This document shows, one piece after another, positions 43,729 to 52,515 of a DNA stretch of 64,000 nucleotides. Source of the stretch: Methanobacteriota archaeon (GTDB lineage Archaea > Methanobacteriota > Methanobacteria > Methanobacteriales > Methanobacteriaceae); assembly GCA_029556335.1 (NCBI GenBank), contig JAKQFA010000028.1:277676-341675 (forward strand), written 5' to 3'. A program made the translations under genes and the position numbers. The notes under the pieces were generated by a model. It worked only from the letters and a program-made list of their open reading frames with translations. It did no database searches and was not told where the DNA came from. The stretch's first letter is position 1. Every line of letters begins with the position of its first letter.

Positions 43729-43786
43729 GGATTAATACAAATATTCTCCGGTTAAGGATACTATCCATGTTCTTAGGATCCGGATC

Positions 43787-43933
43787 CTACTCCTCAGCGT
43801 ACTTTGCTGGGTCTTCATCAAAGGCTTTTTTACAGCCCGGAGCGCAGAAATAGTACTTCTTGCCCTTGTATTCACTTACCCACTTGGCGTTTTTCTCGTC
43901 CACATCCATTTTACATATGGGGTCCACGGCCAT
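43787..43933 (-). CDS. YHS domain metal-binding protein, 48 residues
   Basis: A complete single-domain YHS protein. It starts at ATG 43933, preceded by GAGGTGAT, and reads MAVDPICKMDVDEKNAK then YKGKKYYFCAPGCKKAFDED, ending KYAEE. The spaced Cys residues (DPICKMDV, FCAPGCKKAF) are the metal-binding pattern of YHS domains found in copper P-type ATPases and TRASH-like sensors. It lies 39 bases downstream of copA on the same strand, so it probably delivers or buffers copper for that pump. It is too short for routine gene calling at 60-codon limits. Confidence 0.88.
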   Translation of the reverse strand: MAVDPICKMDVDEKNAKWVSEYKGKKYYFCAPGCKKAFDEDPAKYAEE

Positions 43934-43972
43934 ACATATCACCTCTTTAACTATGGGATCATTCACATTTAA

Positions 43973-46408
43973 TTATTTCTGCACAACCAATTTCTTAGCC
44001 GGGGGAACATAACCCTTCAAAAGCAGGGATAGGGTCACGATGGTCACTGAACTAAGGGCCATGGCCAATCCTGCATATTCCGGCCGGAAAGTGATGCCTA
44101 GGGTGGGATACAGAACTCCCGCCGCCACGGGGATGAGGATCACGTTGTAGGCGAAGGCCCAGAAGAGGTTGAGTTTAATGCGTCCCATTACCTTGCGGCT
44201 GAGCTGCAACCCGGCCACGGCATCCAACAGGTTATCCTTGATCAGCACGATCTCACCGCTTTCAATGGCCACATCAGTTCCACTGCCGATGGCGATGCCA
44301 ACATTGGCTTGGGCCAGGGCTGGGGCATCGTTTATCCCATCCCCTACGAAAGCCACGACTTCACCCCCATCTTGCAGTCTCTTAACCTCGGAGGCTTTAT
44401 CTGGAGGCAGTACCTCGGCCATAACTTTTTCAATTCCCACCTGCCGGGCGATACTGTCGGCGGTCTGCTGGTTGTCCCCGGTGATCATGCCCACCTGAAT
44501 TCCCATCTTCTTTAACTCGATGATGGCAGGTGCAGCACTTTCTTTCAGGGTGTCGGCCACTCCCATTATCCCGGCAAATTTATGATTAACCGCCACCAGT
44601 ATCGCAGTTTTACCCGCCGCCTCCACCGTAGATATCTTATTCTCATTCTCTTCAGATATCTCCACCTCATAGGCATTTAAGAGTTGGCGATTACCAATCA
44701 AAACTTCTTTCCCCCTAACCATTGCGGAAACACCCTTACCAGGGTAGGTATCAAAGTTATTTGCATCAAATAACGTTATATCGTTGTCCTGGGCTTTGGT
44801 TACCATGGCCTCAGCCAGGGGATGCTGTGAATTCTGCTCTACACTGGCCGTCAGCATTAAAAGGGTCCGGTCATCCATATCCCAGCCAATAATATCGGTC
44901 ACTGCTGGTTTACCCTGGGTCAGAGTCCCGGTTTTGTCAAATACGATGGTGCTGATCTTTTCCGATGTCTCCAGGGCGTCCCCCTCCTTTACTAGGATGC
45001 CCAATTCAGCTCCTCGGCCAATCCCCACCGTGACTGCGGTGGGTGTGGCCAGGCCCAGGGCGCAGGGACAGGCTACCACTAGTATGGATATCAGCACGGT
45101 CAATCCGAACAATAGGGTGCTGCCCAGGAGGAAGTACCACACCCCAAAGGACACCAGGGCGATGGTCAGGATGGTTGGTATAAAGTAGGTCACGGCCTGA
45201 TCGGCGATGCGCTGCACCGGGGGCTTGGATCCCTGGGCTGACTCCACCAGTTTAATGATCTGGGCCAGAACAGTGTCCTTACCAATCTTATCCGCCCTTA
45301 TGATGAGCACACTGTTCTGGTTGATGGTACCACCCACCACACTTTTCCCGGGTGTCATCAGGACTGGTATGGGCTCCCCGGTGATCATGGACTCGTCTAC
45401 GTAGCTTTCACCTTCCAAGACTTCTCCGTCCACCGGGATCCGTTCTCCAGGTTTAACCAGCACCTGGTCTTCCACCTGCACCTCTGCAGCAGCTATTTCC
45501 ACCTGCTGCCCATCCCGGATCACCATGGCCTTCTTGGCCTGCAGCCCCACCAGGGCTTTGATGGCAGTGGAAGTCCGACCTTTAGCCCGGGCTTCCAACC
45601 AGCGGCCTAGCATCAGAAAACCAGCCAGCATCAGGGCGGTTTCATAGAACATGAACTCCGTGGTGAGGATGATGTTGAAGGTACCCAGCAAACTGGAAAG
45701 GTAGGCCACCCCTATACCCAGGGAGTACATCACATCCATATTCAGGGTCCGGTTGCCCAGGGAATGGTAAGCCGCAGTGAAGATGGGATAACTCACGTAT
45801 AGGAATGGTAATAAAGATACCAGGAGCATGAAGTAGGTCATGGGGATGGGTAGGGATATCTTCAGGAACATGATGAGCATGAGGGGGATGGAAAACCCGA
45901 AGGCAACCAGAAAACGGTTCCTTTTATCGTTTAAATCCGCTTGCCTGGCCATTTCTTCTGAGTCCTCATCCATTTCCCCTTCCATTCCCAGGTACTCGTA
46001 TCCCAGACCTTCAATGGCATCTCGCATCTGGGAAACACTGGTCATCAGTGGATTGTAGGTTACATAGGCCTTTTCAGAGGCCAGATTAACCATTACCTGA
46101 CTAACACCATCAATTCGGTTCAGCACATCCTCAATGGCCTGTACACACATGGCACAGGTCATGCCCCCGATCTTCAGGGTTACTTGTTCATTGACCACAC
46201 CATACCCTGCATCTTGGACTTTTTCCTCTATCTTGACCAGTTCCACCTTTTCCGGGTCGTATTCCACGGTGGCCTTCTCGGTTCCGAAGTTCACCTGGGC
46301 ATTCTCCACTCCTTCCACACTTTGGAGGAATTTTTCAACATTAAGGGCACAGGATGCGCAATGCATTCCAGAAATCTTTATCTCTGCCTTTTTCTTAGAT
46401 TCAGCCAT
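43973..46408 (-). CDS. copA: Copper-translocating P1B-type ATPase with two HMA domains
   Basis: An 811-residue heavy-metal P-type ATPase. Two N-terminal HMA domains carry GMHCASCALN (Cys17, Cys20) and GMTCAMCVQA. The core has actuator MITGEPIPV, the transmembrane metal site VACPCALGLATP, the phosphorylation motif FDKTGTLTQGKP, the HP pair in SQHPLAEAM and GDGINDAPALAQANVGIAIG. The CPC motif and the HMA pair point to Cu(I) export (P1B-1). Its ATG shares a base with the stop of the upstream amidohydrolase gene (TAATG overlap), and the YHS protein follows, giving a three-gene unit. Confidence 0.95.
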   Translation of the reverse strand: MAESKKKAEIKISGMHCASCALNVEKFLQSVEGVENAQVNFGTEKATVEYDPEKVELVKIEEKVQDAGYGVVNEQVTLKIGGMTCAMCVQAIEDVLNRIDGVSQVMVNLASEKAYVTYNPLMTSVSQMRDAIEGLGYEYLGMEGEMDEDSEEMARQADLNDKRNRFLVAFGFSIPLMLIMFLKISLPIPMTYFMLLVSLLPFLYVSYPIFTAAYHSLGNRTLNMDVMYSLGIGVAYLSSLLGTFNIILTTEFMFYETALMLAGFLMLGRWLEARAKGRTSTAIKALVGLQAKKAMVIRDGQQVEIAAAEVQVEDQVLVKPGERIPVDGEVLEGESYVDESMITGEPIPVLMTPGKSVVGGTINQNSVLIIRADKIGKDTVLAQIIKLVESAQGSKPPVQRIADQAVTYFIPTILTIALVSFGVWYFLLGSTLLFGLTVLISILVVACPCALGLATPTAVTVGIGRGAELGILVKEGDALETSEKISTIVFDKTGTLTQGKPAVTDIIGWDMDDRTLLMLTASVEQNSQHPLAEAMVTKAQDNDITLFDANNFDTYPGKGVSAMVRGKEVLIGNRQLLNAYEVEISEENENKISTVEAAGKTAILVAVNHKFAGIMGVADTLKESAAPAIIELKKMGIQVGMITGDNQQTADSIARQVGIEKVMAEVLPPDKASEVKRLQDGGEVVAFVGDGINDAPALAQANVGIAIGSGTDVAIESGEIVLIKDNLLDAVAGLQLSRKVMGRIKLNLFWAFAYNVILIPVAAGVLYPTLGITFRPEYAGLAMALSSVTIVTLSLLLKGYVPPAKKLVVQK

Positions 46409-47655
46409 TATTCCACCTTTTCATGGCGAAGGTCCTTCACCAATTTCCCGGCCTTTAGAACCAGGTTTATATTTTCTGGATCTCCTAGGGAGTCTATCCG
46501 ATCCAATGGATCATCTTTACACACCACTACGTCAGCCAACTTTCCCTGTTCCAGGGTTCCAATCTTATGGTCCCAGCCCAGTAACTCCGCGGCACGTATA
46601 GTCCCCGCTTGTATGGCCTCCATTGGGGTCATGCCTACTCCACATAACAGGGATAGTTCACGCAGATTCTGACCGTGGGGGGCTATTCCGGAGTCGGTAC
46701 CCATGGCCATCTTCACCCCCGCCTGGTAGGCAATTTTCATATTCCTTTCCAGTATTCTGGCCACCTCTTGGGAATCTCCATGACTGTACTCAGGAAGTTT
46801 TCCTTTTTCAGCCATCTCCTGGTTATGCTGATTGACCAGAAGGGTGGGAATCAGCCAGCCATCTTTTTCCAACAACAAATCCAGGCACTCCTCATCTAGG
46901 AAGGTACCATGTTCAATTGAGGTGATTCCTGCCTTCAAAGCGTTTTTTATACCTTGTGCTCCATGGGCGTGGGCCATCAAACAAATTCCTCGATATGAGG
47001 CCTCTTCCACCATGACTCCCAGTTCTTCCCGGCTGAACTGGGGATGTTCAGGGCTGTCATTGGGGCTCATTACACCACCTGTAACCATGACCTTCACCAC
47101 ATCTGCGCCAGCCCTTAGAACTTCCCGTACTCTTTTACGGACCTCATGGGCTCCGTCACAAACAGAATCAGGCAGGCCACTGTAACTGGTTTTTACCTCT
47201 ATCCCGGACTTCATACATAGATCAAAATGTCCCCCTGTAATGGAGAGAGGCATCACACTAATCTGAAGGCGAGGGCCGGGTATCAAGCCATCATCCACCG
47301 CTTTTTTAACTCCATAATCAGCCAGGCCCGCGTCCCGCACCGTGGTGACCCCTGCCTCCAGGGTCTGGCGGAGATTTTTCCCGGCCTGGAAAAAATAGTA
47401 AGAAAGAGGTGTGAATAGGGGATCTTCAAACCGGAAACCATTGAGCATGATGTGCACGTGGCAGTCAATAAAACCGGGGAGTATGAACCCCCCATTGGCG
47501 TCAATTTCCTCCACATCATGGGGCGGTAGCCTAACTGAATCCAGGGAACCTACCTCCTGGACAACATTATCCTTAATCAGCAATCCACCGTCCTGCACTG
47601 GTTGTCCGCCATTGCCGTCGATCACTGTTCCGTTATGAATTAAAATATATCCCAT
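46408..47655 (-). CDS. Amidohydrolase family protein
   Basis: A 415-residue metal-dependent amidohydrolase, imidazolonepropionase/Xaa-Pro dipeptidase-like subgroup. Zinc ligands: GFIDCHVHIMLNG near residue 63, the lysine region VVKVMVTGGVMSP near 187, LMAHAHGAQGIKNALKAGITSIEHGTFLD-type block near 222, and MGTDSGIAPHG near 318. Such enzymes hydrolyse cyclic amides or prolidase-type peptides, and the substrate is not evident. ATG 47655. Its stop overlaps the copA start, so the two are translated from one message; a functional link with copper is not obvious. Confidence 0.9.
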   Translation of the reverse strand: MGYILIHNGTVIDGNGGQPVQDGGLLIKDNVVQEVGSLDSVRLPPHDVEEIDANGGFILPGFIDCHVHIMLNGFRFEDPLFTPLSYYFFQAGKNLRQTLEAGVTTVRDAGLADYGVKKAVDDGLIPGPRLQISVMPLSITGGHFDLCMKSGIEVKTSYSGLPDSVCDGAHEVRKRVREVLRAGADVVKVMVTGGVMSPNDSPEHPQFSREELGVMVEEASYRGICLMAHAHGAQGIKNALKAGITSIEHGTFLDEECLDLLLEKDGWLIPTLLVNQHNQEMAEKGKLPEYSHGDSQEVARILERNMKIAYQAGVKMAMGTDSGIAPHGQNLRELSLLCGVGMTPMEAIQAGTIRAAELLGWDHKIGTLEQGKLADVVVCKDDPLDRIDSLGDPENINLVLKAGKLVKDLRHEKVE

Positions 47656-47841
47656 TGATCATCACCTTAGGATAGTACTATGGTAAACTATACAACTTAT
47701 TTGCTTCTACTACATCATTTTATGCTATAGAATAGAGAAATCTAATCTCGGCTTTTAATATCCTTTTTAAGGATCATGATGTAGAAGATAGTAGAGTGGT
47801 GTGATAGTAACTTCAAATTTATGTCGTGGTGAGGGAAATAA

Positions 47842-48237
47842 ATGGAATTCAATTACAAAGGATTAGCTATTGGTTTGGGTGTAACTTTAGTGTGGTACGC
47901 CTTTTTCATATTTGTAGAAGGCTACGGTGCGGCAGTTATCGCCCCCTTGGTGGGGGGATATGCGTCCAACAACTATTTGAAAGGAAAATATCGGGAAGGG
48001 ATTATATACGGCGGCCTCAGCGGTGTAACAGGAGCTTTTTTAACCGCTGTGGTTTTGTCTCTCTGTCATTTCAATGCACTGGAGACAATGGGCTACACTG
48101 ATATAGGAACCATTTCGGTGGAGTTAACCCTGGTTTTGGCCATAATTGCCGGTTTGTCTATGGGCATCGCCGGTGGACTGGTGGCAGGATTATCCTTTAA
48201 AAGGCGGGAAACTGGACAGAAACCGCAAACAAAATAA
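47842..48237 (+). CDS. DUF5518 family membrane protein
   Basis: A 131-residue protein with about four hydrophobic segments, of the DUF5518 type common in Methanobacteriales. It reads EFNYKGLAIGLGVTLVWYAFF, then GGYASNNYLKGKYREGIIYG and SGVTGAFLTAVVLSL, ending in a short charged tail. The G-x-x-x-G rich middle (APLVGGY, YGGLSG) is characteristic of this group of archaeal proteins. Function is unknown. ATG 47842 follows GAGGG. The next gene (48283) is a paralogue on the same strand 45 bases later. Confidence 0.82.
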   Translation: MEFNYKGLAIGLGVTLVWYAFFIFVEGYGAAVIAPLVGGYASNNYLKGKYREGIIYGGLSGVTGAFLTAVVLSLCHFNALETMGYTDIGTISVELTLVLAIIAGLSMGIAGGLVAGLSFKRRETGQKPQTK

Positions 48238-48282
48238 ATATTCCTTAATTCAATATGTAGGATTATATGTAAAGGTGATAAT

Positions 48283-48669
48283 ATGGAATGGAAGTACGTA
48301 GTGGTGGGTGGACTTATAACCGCGGTTCTGACCCTTGTTCTGGCTGTGGTATTCCTGCCCCTGTTCTTTCTGGGCCCGGTTATAGGGGGCGTTTTCGCTG
48401 CTTACCTGGACCGCGGCGACAATCAAGCTGGCGCCGTGGAAGGAGCTGTTTCCGGCGTGATCGGTGGATTAATTATGGGGGCCCTGTTTTTACTAGGATT
48501 TGGTACTATCAGCGCTATTATTGGTGTTATTTTCACTAACGCAGGAGCAGCAGCTGGTACCATCGGTGTTTTCCTGGGAGCCTTCATCACCCTCCTGGCA
48601 GTGATTGTTTCGGGAGTTCTGGGTGCTATCGGCGGAGTGGTGGGTGTTAGCATCCGCGAAAATCAGTAA
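48283..48669 (+). CDS. DUF5518 family membrane protein (paralogue)
   Basis: A 128-residue, very hydrophobic protein of the DUF5518 type. It starts MEWKYVVVGGLITAVLTLVL and has LGPVIGGVFAAYLDRGDNQAGAVEGAVSG-type family core near residue 30, with GGLIMGALFLLGFG and LGAFITLLAVIVSGVLGAIGG after it. The conserved G-D-x-x-x-G-A-x-x-G-A pattern matches the gene at 50104. It probably forms membrane helices packed through Gly/Ala faces; no activity is known. ATG 48283 has AAGGTGAT. Its end overlaps the convergent phosphomevalonate dehydratase gene by seven bases. Confidence 0.83.
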   Translation: MEWKYVVVGGLITAVLTLVLAVVFLPLFFLGPVIGGVFAAYLDRGDNQAGAVEGAVSGVIGGLIMGALFLLGFGTISAIIGVIFTNAGAAAGTIGVFLGAFITLLAVIVSGVLGAIGGVVGVSIRENQ

Positions 48670-49082
48670 AACTGTTTATTTATTATTTTTATGATTTCAG
48701 AATCGGCATCGAGTTCCATTAAATCTCCATTTTTCAGGATAGACAGAATATCTACTTCAGGATGGTCTACCATGGGAACACCAGCCATTATAGCTCCGGT
48801 AGCGATTATGGGCTCAGCTTCCATGGCCACTATCCCCCGGGGGGCAGTTTGGTTTTTGGCCATCTGGTATATTACGTAGGAACCCACTGTGGAGCCCTTA
48901 CCCGATGGGATTACCAGGATCTTATCCTTCAAGTTCTGCTGGTAAAGCTCATGCTCCCGGTCTATAACCCTGCCAGTGGCGGGATCCACACCACCAAGGA
49001 AACTAATTGGCTCGCTGGTGACTATTACTTGACCTTTAGCTTTTCCTCTGGATATGCGCCGGCACTTCAGGGTTCTTTTCAT
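48663..49082 (-). CDS. Phosphomevalonate dehydratase small subunit (aconitase X swivel, DUF126)
   Basis: A 139-residue DUF126/aconitase-X small-subunit protein. In archaea it pairs with the large aconitase X subunit to dehydrate 5-phosphomevalonate to trans-anhydromevalonate phosphate in the archaeal mevalonate route to membrane lipids. Visible: KCRRISRGKAKGQVIVTSEP, SFLGGVDPATGRVID, ILVIPSGKGSTVGSYVIYQM and PIIATGAIMAGVPMVD. I chose ATG 49082 with GAGGT seven bases upstream; the open frame continues to 49157 without resemblance. The large subunit is not in the window. It ends overlapping the DUF5518 gene. Confidence 0.9.
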   Translation of the reverse strand: MKRTLKCRRISRGKAKGQVIVTSEPISFLGGVDPATGRVIDREHELYQQNLKDKILVIPSGKGSTVGSYVIYQMAKNQTAPRGIVAMEAEPIIATGAIMAGVPMVDHPEVDILSILKNGDLMELDADSEIIKIINKQFY

Positions 49083-49128
49083 AATTAACCTCAAAGATTG
49101 GAAATGGAACTCCCGGTGTAGATCCATT

Positions 49129-50034
49129 TTATTCCAGTTTAATCTCCACTCCACCAATTTTCGGCTGCAGGAAGTTGTATATCAGAGCCATCAGGATATA
49201 AACGATGAAGAAGACTATGAAATAGACTACTATACTCCCCAACAGACCTACCAAGCCAATGGCCACTCCATCTAAAGCTATATTCATGGCTGCAGAGGGC
49301 AGTTGGTATAAGAGGTTCACAATAGTCAACACCACTGATAGGATGAGGGCCAGAGATACTGGTGGAATTTTTCTAATTTCACATAAGCCATGACTGGCCT
49401 GTTCCATTTTAAGCTTCACTCCACCGATTATGGGCGACAGGAGATTGTATAATATGGTGGCTACCACTGCATATAAGAAAGTAGTTATGAAAAAGATGAT
49501 GGGAACGCCGATTATTAAGATGATGGCCAATATAATCCCTGCACCACTGGCACCAGCCATTCCTGATAATTCTGGTATGGCTGCGGCGGTGCTGCCGGCT
49601 ATCAAGGTAGTTCCTTCCATAAATACCGCTAAAATTGGGGCCACAACCAGCATCACAATGAAAGCCAGCACGGTGTAGAGTATGGACAGCATCAGGGCTA
49701 CCGGCACAATGGGGATGGATTTAACTTCATCCCCATCCATACTCACCTTTATTCCCCCGATACGGGGCACCAGCAGATTGTAGATAAGGGCCTTGACGAA
49801 AGATGACAGTATGCTGAAGAAGAAGTTTAAAACAGGCATGGTGATGATGAGGGCCACCCCCAAGCTGGCCAGAATGGTAGCATACTGACCCACACCTGGC
49901 ACCACCAAGGCAATGATTCCAAGAACTATTAATAGAACTATGGCATATAGCAGCCCCAACACTGCTGATACAGATGAGGACATCAGTGTGTAGGGTACAA
50001 TACGTACCGATTTTATTTCTTTTATATCTTCCAT
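49129..50034 (-). CDS. Membrane protein with internal triple repeat
   Basis: A 301-residue membrane protein built from repeats. The motif A-L/T-I-L/I-Y-N-L-L-x-P-x-I-G-G-V/I-K/E occurs three times: ALIYNLLVPRIGGIKVSM near residue 82, TILYNLLSPIIGGVKLKM near 188 and ALIYNFLQPKIGGVEIKL at the C-terminus. Each is preceded by hydrophobic helices, and the first two are followed by a short polar stretch and a PVALMLS-like or PVSLALILS-like start of the next repeat. It resembles archaeal DUF3566-like membrane proteins, but I cannot name the family. It lies between DUF126 and DUF5518 genes; function unknown. Confidence 0.78.
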   Translation of the reverse strand: MEDIKEIKSVRIVPYTLMSSSVSAVLGLLYAIVLLIVLGIIALVVPGVGQYATILASLGVALIITMPVLNFFFSILSSFVKALIYNLLVPRIGGIKVSMDGDEVKSIPIVPVALMLSILYTVLAFIVMLVVAPILAVFMEGTTLIAGSTAAAIPELSGMAGASGAGIILAIILIIGVPIIFFITTFLYAVVATILYNLLSPIIGGVKLKMEQASHGLCEIRKIPPVSLALILSVVLTIVNLLYQLPSAAMNIALDGVAIGLVGLLGSIVVYFIVFFIVYILMALIYNFLQPKIGGVEIKLE

Positions 50035-50103
50035 TTTAACGTACTCCCTTTTTTTATAAAGTGGATTGTCAAGGTAATATATAATAGTTCCCCTGCTAAC
50101 CGA

Positions 50104-50475
50104 TTATAGCGATGCTTCAGGCTCTCCCTTGATGAGAGATCCTACAGCACCGCCCAGGGCCATGATGATGATAACCCCAATGGAACCTAATAGTAATACC
50201 ATGCTGGTGACGCTGGCAGCTGCAAAACCAACTAATCCTAGTAATATGGTTCCAAATATTAAAAGTAGTACAGAAATAATTATGGCACCAAAGGCACCGG
50301 CTACTGCCCCATTAACAGCTCCGTTACCAGCATCTCCTCCTACCATGTAACCAACCAGCATCCCTGCCAGGAGCAATCCCAGTAGAGCTCCCCATCCGGG
50401 TATTAAAACACCAAGAATTCCTCCAAGAATAATTTCGGCCAGAAAACCAACGATCACTACACCCCAGTTTATCAA
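50104..50475 (-). CDS. DUF5518 family membrane protein, TTG start likely
   Basis: A 123-residue, Gly/Ala-rich membrane protein of the DUF5518 type. It carries GWGALLGLLLAGMLVGYMVGGDAGNGAVNGAVAG-like core with the G-D-x-x-x-G-A-x-x-G-A pattern shared with the gene at 48283, then three further hydrophobic stretches. I chose TTG 50475 (MINWGVVIVGFL), which has GGTG seven bases upstream and aligns with the N-terminus of the paralogue (MEWKYVVVG). ATG 50490 is in frame but would put that ribosome site inside the gene. Function unknown. Confidence 0.8.
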   Translation of the reverse strand: MINWGVVIVGFLAEIILGGILGVLIPGWGALLGLLLAGMLVGYMVGGDAGNGAVNGAVAGAFGAIIISVLLLIFGTILLGLVGFAAASVTSMVLLLGSIGVIIIMALGGAVGSLIKGEPEASL

Positions 50476-50612
50476 TACTTCACACCCCATTATTTGTCGT
50501 GTATTAGTATCTGCGGTGCACTATTTTAATTTTTTTAAAAAAAATAAAGGGATTTCCACATGCTCGGGGGAAATTGAAGATCATTAGGATGAAAAATATT
50601 TAATTCTATCCT

Positions 50613-51962
50613 CTAAAACCAGTTTTTAGAGTCTTCCAGCACATTCTTCACCACTTGCACTGCTGAACCAAGGTAGGTATGGGGGTCCATGATCTGGCAA
50701 ACCTCATCGGGTGATAGGTACGCACTGATATCCTCGTTATCCAGTACTACTGCCTCTAAACTGATTCCCTTTTGGTTAGCCTCCAGGGCACATCTACGTA
50801 CCACTCCATACGCGGTTTGGCGACCCATTCCCCTGCGGGTTAATTCGGCCATGAACCTTTCGGCCATAATCAGCCCTCCAGTGAGGTTCAAGTTGGCTTC
50901 AATATTTTCAGGATAGAAAACCAGATTTTTCATTAGTTTAATGGAGAGTTGCAGGATGTAATCGGTTAAGATGGAGGATTCTGGGATAATGATGCGTTCA
51001 GCTGAAGAATTGGTAAGGTCCCGCTCATGCCATAATGGATTGTTCTGGAGAGCGGGAGCCACATAAGCCCTCACCACTCTAGAAACTCCACATATCCTCT
51101 CAGCAGTGATGGGATTCATCTTATGGGGCATTGTACTACTTCCTACCTGTTTTTCGGGGTCGAAACTTTCCCCTAACTCTTTGATCTCTGTCCTCTGCAG
51201 GTTACGCATTTCCAGGGCCATTTTGTCCAGGGTGCTGGCCAAGTTGGCCAGGCACATGATGTATTCAGCATGGTTGTCCCGCTGCACCACTTGGTTGGAT
51301 ATCAGAACTGGCTCCAAGTCCAGGATCCGTGACAGGATCCGGTGCACTTCCAAGCCATCATCTCCCAGGGCTGCCATGGTGCCCACTGCACCGGTCATCA
51401 TGCCCACGCACAGTCTTTTCTGGCAGGCCTGCATACGATCATACTGTCTTCTCAATTCATCTGCCCACAGGGCGAATTTCATCCCGTAAGTAGTGGGAAG
51501 GGCGTGCTGCCCGTGTGTCCGCCCTATGCAGACGGTTTCGCCATGTTCCCGGGCTAATTCTAGGCATATCCTAGCTAGCCGGACTACTTTGTCCTTCAGG
51601 ATATTCAGGGTGTCCTTTAAAAGCAGTGATTGGCTGGTGTCAATGATATCGTTACTGGTGGCTCCGTAATGGACATATTCCCCTGCTTCTCCATCACATA
51701 CCTCAGCCAGGCCTTTAACCAGGGCGGCTATGTCGTGGTTGGTTTCCCTCTCAATTTCAGCAACCCTTTCCCAGGTCACATGCTTGGTGCTTGCTTTGTT
51801 TTTGATCTCCATCGCAGCATCCCCGGGTATGAGTCCCAGTTCTGCTTCAGCCTCGGCCAAAGCTGCCTCCACATCTAACATACGCTGTAATTTATTTTCT
51901 GCTTCCCAGATACTGCGCATCTCAGGAGTGCCATAACGATATTCAATAGGGTGAATAGCCAT
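50613..51962 (-). CDS. purB: Adenylosuccinate lyase
   Basis: Purine synthesis lyase acting on SAICAR and adenylosuccinate. The 449-residue protein starts AIHPIEYRYGTPEMRSIWE and shows HYGATSNDIIDTSQ near residue 88, CIGRTHGQHALPTTYGMKFA near 142 and the fumarase-lyase signature GSSTMPHKMNPITAE near 262. The C-terminal YLGSAVQVV completes the family layout. ATG 51962 has AAGGAG upstream. The Sec61-beta gene lies 40 bases upstream on the same strand, so co-transcription is possible. Confidence 0.96.
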   Translation of the reverse strand: MAIHPIEYRYGTPEMRSIWEAENKLQRMLDVEAALAEAEAELGLIPGDAAMEIKNKASTKHVTWERVAEIERETNHDIAALVKGLAEVCDGEAGEYVHYGATSNDIIDTSQSLLLKDTLNILKDKVVRLARICLELAREHGETVCIGRTHGQHALPTTYGMKFALWADELRRQYDRMQACQKRLCVGMMTGAVGTMAALGDDGLEVHRILSRILDLEPVLISNQVVQRDNHAEYIMCLANLASTLDKMALEMRNLQRTEIKELGESFDPEKQVGSSTMPHKMNPITAERICGVSRVVRAYVAPALQNNPLWHERDLTNSSAERIIIPESSILTDYILQLSIKLMKNLVFYPENIEANLNLTGGLIMAERFMAELTRRGMGRQTAYGVVRRCALEANQKGISLEAVVLDNEDISAYLSPDEVCQIMDPHTYLGSAVQVVKNVLEDSKNWF

Positions 51963-52002
51963 AATAAGAGCTCCTTTTTAATAGAAATAGATGTATTTAA
52001 AA

Positions 52003-52164
52003 TTAAGAGTAGGAAAACCTTAGTGCAATACAGAAAATTGCCAGAATGGCGGTTAAAATGACCACTTGTTCAGGGGACATTTTCGGCCCCTTGGTTTCCT
52101 CTTCAAAGTATCTTACTAGTCCCGCTCCACTGGGGGGTAGGTATTTTTTCTCTTTCTTAGCCAT
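52003..52164 (-). CDS. secG: Preprotein translocase subunit Sec61-beta (SecG)
   Basis: Small accessory subunit of the archaeal SecYE translocon. The 53-residue protein reads MAKKEKKYLPPSGAGLVRYF then EEETKGPKMSPEQVV, followed by one transmembrane helix ILTAILAIFCIAL and a short tail. The PSGAGLVRYFEEE-type block followed by a C-terminal helix is the Sec61-beta signature. ATG 52164 is preceded by GGTGATT. It is short enough to be missed by automatic callers. It lies just upstream of purB on the same strand. Confidence 0.93.
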   Translation of the reverse strand: MAKKEKKYLPPSGAGLVRYFEEETKGPKMSPEQVVILTAILAIFCIALRFSYS

Positions 52165-52515
52165 GTATAATCACCAGATGATCTTATGTTAATTAGTCAC
52201 CAATAACAGAACATGATCTTTCATCATCTTTATTTATAGTTTGGTAATTCAGAACTTCTAAAAAAAATACTCTGGGTAACTAGATTAATAATATGTAGAT
52301 AAACTGAAAGATTACTTGTAAAGATGTTTAAGACCATATTTTTTATTAAAAATAGGTTTTAGGGGCTATAAAAATAGGACCGAATCTATTATACGTGGCC
52401 TTGTTCCATATAAACTAAGGAAGATCTTGTATCAGCACCAAATACAGGTGATTTCTAGTAAAAACCCGACTTACCATCCACGTGAGTTTATAAAAAGAGA
52501 AAAAATGGGAGTAAC
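52165..52515. promoter_or_regulatory. Divergent spacer between secG and polC with a TATA box close to polC
   Basis: A 351-base A+T-rich spacer without a gene. TTTATAAAA at 52487-52495 lies only about 21 bases before the polC ATG, so transcription from it would give a nearly leaderless message, although GGGAG lies four bases before the ATG. A second TATA-like CTATAAAAATA is at about 52367-52377. The secG promoter should be in the left part. No operator or structured RNA is evident. Confidence 0.4.
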
